DNA of 12,041 bases from Hyphomicrobiaceae bacterium (GTDB lineage: Bacteria > Pseudomonadota > Alphaproteobacteria > Rhizobiales > HXMU1428-3): positions 1 through 12,041 of the forward strand of contig JANQQH010000162.1 in assembly GCA_028285025.1 (NCBI GenBank). Reading direction: 5' to 3'. The notes below the pieces were generated by a model that was given only the letters and a program-made list of their open reading frames with translations, searched no databases and had not been told where the DNA came from. Position numbers and translations under genes: made by a program. Of the stretch, positions 8,001 to 12,041 are shown in pieces; positions within the stretch are counted from its first letter, which is position 1; every line of letters begins with the position of its first letter.

Positions 8001-8520
8001 ACAAGCCAAATTAGCTGTAGCAAAAGGCGCATTAAATCTGGTTGCTAATCAATCTAAATCCCCCGTTCGTATAACCAATCCAAGTTTATTGCTGATCCCC
8101 TTATCGCAAGAGGGGGCCCCCCATAATGATCTTTCCAGCATGTCACAAATTAAAAACAAAGCCTTGATTGCAAACAACAGCGCCCGAGGTCTTATCCCAA
8201 AGGGGTGTCATTCTATACAAGTGGTTGAAACCATCCCCGGCCTGGCTCATTTAATGGTCCATACCCCCCAGGCCATAAGCTGCCGCCCTTACTTGGAAGA
8301 CCTTGACACCGCCAACAAAACCCAATGGGCCATGGCAGAAAGCCAATGGCAATTTTGGCTGCAAGACTGCGCACAAACGATGCTCAACATGGGGGTTCCT
8401 GATACTGATCAGCCTATCCAATTGGAATGGCGCTACCAATCTCTACAAGAAAACGAAGCGCAACTTACGGTCGCCGATCACACTTATTGGATTAGCTCAG
8501 GTCTTACCCCATCAGATTAA
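5011..8520 (+). CDS. Large Hsp70/actin-like ATPase-fold protein with long N-terminal extension
   Basis: This 1169-residue protein has no signal peptide or membrane segment. Residues 1 to about 460 look mostly beta-stranded and are not recognised. From about 468 on, the landmarks of an Hsp70/actin-fold ATPase appear in order: FAIDIGSKAIAMA (470-482, phosphate 1, D473); LISECTSGAYQAL (725-737), corresponding to the Hsp70 'INEPTAAAL' segment; IHLEIGSRTASISAY (755-769, phosphate 2, with Glu758 where Hsp70 has Asp); LPLGGQTLANALANEV (789-804), corresponding to 'HLGGEDFDNRLV'; LISISGGTALFTPIQAEIV (961-979, adenosine motif); and AVAKGALNLV (1002-1011). No Hsp70 substrate-binding domain follows, although about 155 residues remain at the C-terminus. 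Salmonella SrfB is also thought to carry an actin-like core but aligns poorly by memory. The start is set by ATG at 5011 with GAGG 4 nt upstream, inside a hairpin. It is likely a cytosolic partner of the membrane protein encoded next. Whether it hydrolyses ATP is open. Confidence 0.8.
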   Translation: MAKQTKAHINLKAPGQYDYLTSVAFEHDQSECLRLSEIRVRHTNGEKPFKLPLNLLTWYTEHAPAGREITRDDNNQQNHANLFVDLASLQDQLETFSLKAPFLLEIDISELDRNDDALIRKDNGLLDVVVYLYHGPKSKCALSLSHLGQASAEKAAKPTYLFPGHCGPDGRFDLAECVLRSNEGPLDPRSDKRVLIANLTLDAPYQNLRPKLIKHIKLYKDQEREPNDYIRDIHHYEERYQTYPWDQKMPFPDGAHLFGPLLPQSPKEKARGLTLSLAAPTTDPLWHEVKKSQQANGGKPITGQLDLILPEPEENVIATIPLGLSMDKHPWLIITNAQALSAPVLIPLDKEEKKQDLTLSLPALTTTSASQLLSIQYYDNHVQSDVVQQALTVAFNPHNKANNTHVIKPEVLELADQNRQMVLLNPVPGSKQKTKAGTKLKLKCVWPESQKAITYTLTINWLKTDQAHGFAIDIGSKAIAMAKQNEGKVSPIKLGAHAPRHFISPYCLPSSVMLSTSLNKQDAQEPTIKDENWRAQTYPLSLSYSIPESSSPFDHRLTTLQRHYDIGMPGKEVSSDAQTNLKNLFTSNKTQKPIAKDEYYIARYQAKDNQSSQDTGLVKTLVPNLLLADCLSELINFYGTCLPRIHADEPATVEEKNAAATVREEGTTLVLTHPDYFTDTAKYNYRRAGTKALAHYEQGSFHTLGETAELLGLKSQHQIGNNVHLISECTSGAYQALMQLAEQDQPARPKTVEQIHLEIGSRTASISAYRGWIGETNAVLERQYGTITLPLGGQTLANALANEVAKILEEALNSGAPITLEAPLPLSQDQFQAAQTPQNEAEQLQFQFIKNLNQAIVDSSENTGLQICLAKSSPGNWLFSLASTIAIDNAPITLWQGLREEKIILTSNEQKTEWELTLHCSCEKMSEKVGPLSTYLAFLTQFLPNTISNCFPDDSNVDEPLISISGGTALFTPIQAEIVKTAQNLKCRFLPAPKNYEQAKLAVAKGALNLVANQSKSPVRITNPSLLLIPLSQEGAPHNDLSSMSQIKNKALIANNSARGLIPKGCHSIQVVETIPGLAHLMVHTPQAISCRPYLEDLDTANKTQWAMAESQWQFWLQDCAQTMLNMGVPDTDQPIQLEWRYQSLQENEAQLTVADHTYWISSGLTPSD

Positions 8521-8535
8521 AAAAGCGCCTGGGTT

Positions 8536-8578
8536 GTGCCTTAAATGCCAAAGTCTTAACCATGGGATTTAAGGCACG
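8536..8578. repeat. Internally deleted copy of the inverted repeat (copy 2)
   Basis: GTGCCTTAAAT (8536-8546) and ATTTAAGGCAC (8567-8577) are perfect 11-bp inverted repeats around a 20-nt centre. Positions 8543-8578 match the right arm of copy 1 (4895-4929) at 33 of 35 positions plus a 1-nt insertion, and the first bases match the left terminus of copy 1. It therefore looks like copy 1 with its left arm and loop deleted. It starts 16 nt after the stop codon of the ATPase gene. Confidence 0.75.
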
Positions 8579-8740
8579 CAGCAAGTCTCACAAGGTGGTA
8601 TTGTCGCACCGCGCAGTATATTTTCATTGAAAAAAGACCAATTTGCCTCAACGGAACCATAAATTCAGGTTATAAAGCTGGTTCTAAACTGTCAGCCTCA
8701 GCTATTTCGGGCTATAAATCGGGGGATTTTAAAAAAGAGT
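8579..8740. other. Leader region of the membrane-protein gene
   Basis: This 162-nt spacer has no open frame of note. It holds near-direct repeats GGTTATAAA (8668-8676) and GGTTCTAAA (8680-8688), 12 nt apart, and a second loose pair starting GCTAT at 8701 and 8711. No convincing -35/-10 pair was found. A weak AAGAG lies just before the ATG at 8741. Confidence 0.3.
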
Positions 8741-11113
8741 ATGTCTTTGTTTCGTGCACCAGCAATGGTTTTTGGCGGGCTTATGCGCTCTGCACTCACC
8801 AATGAGCGCTTATTCCTCATGGGGCTGACCAGCCTTGCTCTTTCGCTCGCCTCTGGCTGGACCACCTTTGAAGGCATGACGAATTTCACCAAATCCCCTG
8901 TTTTGTGTTTTCTCATCACCTTTGGCGTGCAAGGCATTATGCTGGTCAGTGCCTGGATGATTGGCGAGGCCTTAATTGCATTAAAAGACAAAAGAGCAGG
9001 TAAAAACAACAATGCTGCCAGCCAAATTATCTCCCATGTATTTCACGGGCCGATCTCGGTTTTAAAAATCTGGCTGATATGGATGGTGTTTTTATTCTCC
9101 ATGGCCATTTCAGTATTTTTCTCCTTTGATAGCTTGTTCAGCTCAATCTTTAGTGACGAAGAACGCAAACGCGCCGGTGAAATTCGCGCCCAAAGTGAAG
9201 TCGGCGCTGTTTTGTCAGATTTGAAACAGCGCGTTGAGCAACGAAAATTTGAAGCCATTGACACACTGATGGCCTCAGACGGGTGGAAAGCCTATAACAC
9301 GCGGCTTGATGAGCTGGTCAAAATCGCCCGTTCGGCCCCAGAATTGGTCGAACAACAATTGCTCACCAAACTGCGCAACGAACAAGCTGAGATCGCCCGC
9401 CATCAAGAAACGTTGGCGCAAGCAAAGGGCCAAAAAGCCGCCCTGAAAACCCGCCAGACCAAAATAAGCCAAAACATCACCAGGCTAAAACAAGACCGCC
9501 CAGGCTTAAGCGCTGAGGTTAATGACCTGCGCCAAAAACTGCAGGCCAAACAACGCCTGATTGATGAGAAAAAAGCCCAAGCCTTAGAAGAGGCGCGCGG
9601 CATCGGCGCCACAGGCAGGGAAGGGGAAGGCCCGAAATTTCGCGCCATTAAAGAACAAGAGCGTCGCTTAATAGCCGAGGGTGACGTGCTAAAAACCCAA
9701 AAAGATTTAGCCACCACACGGCTCGAAACGCTAGACAATCAAATCGGCACCCTTTCAAGAGAGCTTGAACTGTTAAACGGCGAAGTTGCTAAAATTGAAG
9801 GTCAAGCAGCCGTTGCTCAAACCTTTATTGAAGCCCAAGCTAAGCGCCAAACTGAAACCGCCAGCAAAGAAAATTCAGCAACTGCCAGCATAGACAGTTT
9901 GGACAAAGCCAGAGATTTGTTTTCCCAACAGCCCAATGGGCAAACCTTTTTAAGCATTCAGCAAAACTGTACCAACTTGCACAATGCTCTATCTCAGGTC
10001 CCCAAAATAGCACCGAGAATTGAGGGCATCTCATGTGAACCAGGCGCAGGCGCGGCTACGGTTGCTGCACGCATTTTCACGCTGCAAGAAGCCCAAGCGG
10101 CCCAAACCCAAAAATGCGTTATCGGCAAAACCAAGGCCAGCAGACGCATAGACAATCTGCTAAAAGTGGGCCAACGATGCATTCAAAACTCAGGCTTGCC
10201 TGAGGATGATGCCAATCAATTACGCACAGTTCTCAACCGGGTTGATTTAAATCGGGATGACAAAGCCAAAAACTTTGTTGTCACCTTAAACGCCTTTAAA
10301 GACGGCAACTGGTTGGCCTATTTGGCCCTTGGCCTGGCCATCGCCATTGACAGCCTGGTGTTTATCTCCGGCCTCATCGGGGCAAGAACCGCCTCTTATG
10401 AAAACACAGGCAGCCCGTCAGATATCATGAAATATGGGTTGGGCATGTCCATTGAATTGGAAGGCTCAGAACCAGAAGACATCTACACCCGTAAAATATT
10501 TTTTAGAAGCATCAGCGGCCCTTCCCCGATAGAAGGCTATCTTGCTATCGTTGACCGCAGCAATTTAACCCAAGAAGAACTGACCCATGTCAATAAAGTT
10601 CTGACCATTGCTGGCGATAAAATCCGCCAAGACGTTGGCAATCCTGACCTGTTCCATATTGAAGAAAAATTCTATCAAAATCTGGCGCGCCAAGTTTATT
10701 TATGGGATCAATTTAACCGGCCAAAGACCAAGAAACGGTCAATAAAACCCTCGCGCCAGAACAAAATCGCCAATGACAATTTAGAAGATGAGCCAAAAGC
10801 GTTTTCGCTTTCCAAATTTGGCCAGCCCTCAAAGGGGTCCATTATTAAAAAAGGGGAAACCCGCTCTTCCTTTTTAAAGAATGGCCCGGCTGACTTGAAT
10901 GTGCCAGAAGAAGCCACGCCTGCAACCTCAGTTCCTGTTATTGAGCGCAATGAGGAGGAAGAATTTGACCAAGCCTCAAACGATTTAAAAACAACACCGC
11001 TACAAGCGTTTAAAAAGCTCTCTCAAGCTTTGCCAAGCTTTGGAAAAACCAAACAAAAACAAGCCAATGCCCCCAAAACTCCTCCGGTAAAACCACCAGA
11101 AAACGATAATTAA
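8741..11113 (+). CDS. Inner-membrane protein with long coiled coil and four-cysteine segment
   Basis: The family of this 790-residue protein is not recognised. It has hydrophobic segments at about 24-44, 53-80, 108-128 and 524-549. Between the third and fourth lies a charged, heptad-rich coiled coil (about 139-385) and then a segment with four cysteines (C410, C432, C459, C480); the only other cysteine is C56, in a membrane segment. With the N-terminus inside, the coiled coil and cysteines would be periplasmic, where two disulfides could form, and residues 550-790 would be cytoplasmic. That tail has a compact part (about 565-645) and a disordered Lys/Pro/Glu-rich end. The hydrophobic N-terminus lacks a cleavage site. 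It is the last gene of the cassette and plausibly links the envelope to the cytosolic ATPase-like protein. DUF4407 proteins share a membrane-plus-coiled-coil plan, but I see no clear sequence match. Confidence 0.85.
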   Translation: MSLFRAPAMVFGGLMRSALTNERLFLMGLTSLALSLASGWTTFEGMTNFTKSPVLCFLITFGVQGIMLVSAWMIGEALIALKDKRAGKNNNAASQIISHVFHGPISVLKIWLIWMVFLFSMAISVFFSFDSLFSSIFSDEERKRAGEIRAQSEVGAVLSDLKQRVEQRKFEAIDTLMASDGWKAYNTRLDELVKIARSAPELVEQQLLTKLRNEQAEIARHQETLAQAKGQKAALKTRQTKISQNITRLKQDRPGLSAEVNDLRQKLQAKQRLIDEKKAQALEEARGIGATGREGEGPKFRAIKEQERRLIAEGDVLKTQKDLATTRLETLDNQIGTLSRELELLNGEVAKIEGQAAVAQTFIEAQAKRQTETASKENSATASIDSLDKARDLFSQQPNGQTFLSIQQNCTNLHNALSQVPKIAPRIEGISCEPGAGAATVAARIFTLQEAQAAQTQKCVIGKTKASRRIDNLLKVGQRCIQNSGLPEDDANQLRTVLNRVDLNRDDKAKNFVVTLNAFKDGNWLAYLALGLAIAIDSLVFISGLIGARTASYENTGSPSDIMKYGLGMSIELEGSEPEDIYTRKIFFRSISGPSPIEGYLAIVDRSNLTQEELTHVNKVLTIAGDKIRQDVGNPDLFHIEEKFYQNLARQVYLWDQFNRPKTKKRSIKPSRQNKIANDNLEDEPKAFSLSKFGQPSKGSIIKKGETRSSFLKNGPADLNVPEEATPATSVPVIERNEEEEFDQASNDLKTTPLQAFKKLSQALPSFGKTKQKQANAPKTPPVKPPENDN

Positions 11114-11129
11114 GACTACTCAATATCTC

Positions 11130-11145
11130 ACCATGGAAGTTAAGG
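11130..11145. repeat. Remnant of the inverted-repeat family (copy 3)
   Basis: ACCATGGAAGTTAAGG is identical to 4910-4925 in the right end of copy 1 and matches copy 2 (8560-8575) at 14 of 16 positions. It begins 17 nt after the stop codon of the membrane-protein gene, in the 59-bp gap between that gene and pyrF, which converge. Chance identity of 16 bp at the same relative position is unlikely. Confidence 0.6.
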
Positions 11146-11172
11146 GGAAATGAGGGTAAAACGCGGTTTAGC

Positions 11173-11880
11173 CTAACTAGCGTTAGATATTTCTTCTTGA
11201 ATGGCTTTGGCAGCCAGATGAGGATCATCTGCCTGGCAAATGGGGCGACCAACAACAATATGATTGGCCCCATTTGCAATGGCTTTGCCCGGTGTCATCA
11301 CCCGCGCTTGGTCTTGGGTGTCAGCGCCAGTAGGGCGAATGCCGGGCGTGACAATCAAATAGTCTGGCCCCACAAGGTGGCGAATATCACGCGCCTCATG
11401 GCCAGAGGCAACAAGTCCATCAAATCCAGCTTGCTTGGCAAGTTGCGCCCGTTTGAGCACCAGCTCTTGCGGGGAAAATTGAGTGATGCCTTGTTGCTGC
11501 AAATCATCGGTGTCAAGATTGGTCATCACGCTCACACCCAACAGCTTTAAGTCGGAAGAGCCGCGCCCGCGCACTGCTGCTTCAAGCGTTTTATGGTCGC
11601 AGACATGCAAAGTTAAAAAATCCACGCCCATTTTAGCAATATTAGCCGTTGCCTTTTCAACCGTGGTGCCAATGTCCAACAATTTTGCATCAACAAAAAC
11701 CCGCTTGCCTTGGCGCTTTAATTCCAAAGCTAGATCTTGTCCGCCTGCAAACAACAATTCCAATCCCACTTTGTAAAACTGGCATTGGTCACCAACGGTG
11801 GCAACAATGGCGCGCGCTTCCTCAACCGTTGGAAAGTCAAGCGCTACGATCAGCTTGTCAGAAGAAATCTGTGTGGTCAT
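11173..11880 (-). CDS. pyrF: Orotidine 5'-phosphate decarboxylase
   Basis: This 235-residue protein, of normal family length, catalyses the last step of UMP synthesis, decarboxylating OMP in the cytosol. It carries the family landmarks in order: LIVALDFP (10-17, D15), YKVGLELL (36-43, K37), the catalytic FVDAKLLDI (62-70, with the D64, K66 and D69 triad), LLGVSVMTNLD for the mid-barrel strand, VTPGIRP for phosphate binding, and NHIVVGRPI near the C-terminus. The usual 'DIPNTV' reads DIGTTV. The ATG at 11880 has AGG 8 nt upstream and starts 6 nt after the stop codon of the preceding gene, so the two are probably cotranscribed. It converges on the cassette. Confidence 0.97.
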   Translation of the reverse strand: MTTQISSDKLIVALDFPTVEEARAIVATVGDQCQFYKVGLELLFAGGQDLALELKRQGKRVFVDAKLLDIGTTVEKATANIAKMGVDFLTLHVCDHKTLEAAVRGRGSSDLKLLGVSVMTNLDTDDLQQQGITQFSPQELVLKRAQLAKQAGFDGLVASGHEARDIRHLVGPDYLIVTPGIRPTGADTQDQARVMTPGKAIANGANHIVVGRPICQADDPHLAAKAIQEEISNAS

Positions 11881-11886
11881 AAAAAC

Positions 11887-12041
11887 CTACTTATTTAAAA
11901 GGTGGGATGCTGCCTCAATAAGCCCTTTAACAGCACCTTGCAACATCACTTCAATTTGTGGCTCTTGAACCTCACCCTCTTGGCCAAGCATTTCATGGCC
12001 GCGCGCCACAGCAATTGTTTTCGGGATCACTTGCACCTGAT
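11887..12041 (-). CDS. Unidentified gene upstream of pyrF, C-terminal fragment
   Basis: An open frame enters from the right edge and ends at a TAG at 11887-11889, giving the last 50 residues, from QVQVIPKTIAVARGHEMLGQ to LIEAASHLLNK. The peptide is acidic in the middle and ends in an amphipathic helix. The frame is too short to identify the family. The 6-nt gap to pyrF indicates a shared transcript. Confidence 0.65.
   Translation of the reverse strand, partial: QVQVIPKTIAVARGHEMLGQEGEVQEPQIEVMLQGAVKGLIEAASHLLNK

Noticed and set aside
5011..8520. Assignment as virulence factor SrfB
   Set aside because: SrfB also has an actin-like core, but in my memory its first phosphate motif lies near residue 220 with a different sequence, and no SrfC-like P-loop partner is present here.
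11114..11172. Bidirectional terminator between the converging genes
   Set aside because: Only a 5-bp AACGC/GCGTT pairing is visible at the pyrF end and no T-run follows it.

Overview
The window looks like a chromosomal stretch of an alphaproteobacterium with moderate GC (mid-40s percent by eye) and AT-rich intergenic DNA. The evidence is the Zur-type regulator followed by a probable znuC start, the form of the pyrF product, and the RimK enzyme fused to an N-terminal zinc-protease-like domain. The genus cannot be fixed from the sequence. No stretch over about 300 bases lacks a gene; the longest gaps are 4787-5010 and 8521-8740. No tRNA, rRNA, CRISPR array or transposase gene was seen.

Left flank (1-2680). 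On the minus strand, zur (49-552) is followed after 9 nt by the first 13 codons of a probable znuC that runs off the left edge. A palindromic Zur-box-like site covers the -10 of a good zur promoter, so a zinc-repressed zur-znuC operon is likely. Divergently on the plus strand are a degenerate macro-domain protein (731-1249) and, 24 nt later, a protease-domain/ATP-grasp fusion related to RimK (1274-2680).

Centre (about 2800-11113). Three large plus-strand genes form an uncharacterised cassette. The first encodes a soluble protein of about 650 residues with one segment reminiscent of GTPase-associated protein 1 (GAP1)-type proteins. The second encodes a 1169-residue protein with about 460 probably beta-rich residues followed by a divergent Hsp70/actin-like ATPase core. 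The third encodes a 790-residue membrane protein with three N-terminal membrane segments, a long coiled coil, a four-cysteine segment predicted to be periplasmic, a fourth membrane segment and a cytoplasmic tail. The parts suggest a cytosolic ATPase and adaptor working with an envelope-spanning sensor or anchor; this is inference, and no known system name can be given with confidence.

Each of the three genes is followed, 16-19 nt after its stop codon, by a copy of one palindromic repeat family: a near-perfect 52-bp-arm inverted repeat (4806-4927), an internally deleted copy (8536-8578) and a 16-bp remnant (11130-11145). The second gene also has a small hairpin that would bury its ribosome binding site.

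Right flank (11173-12041). On the minus strand, converging on the cassette, pyrF (orotidine 5'-phosphate decarboxylase) lies 6 nt downstream of the C-terminal end of an unidentified gene that continues past the right edge.
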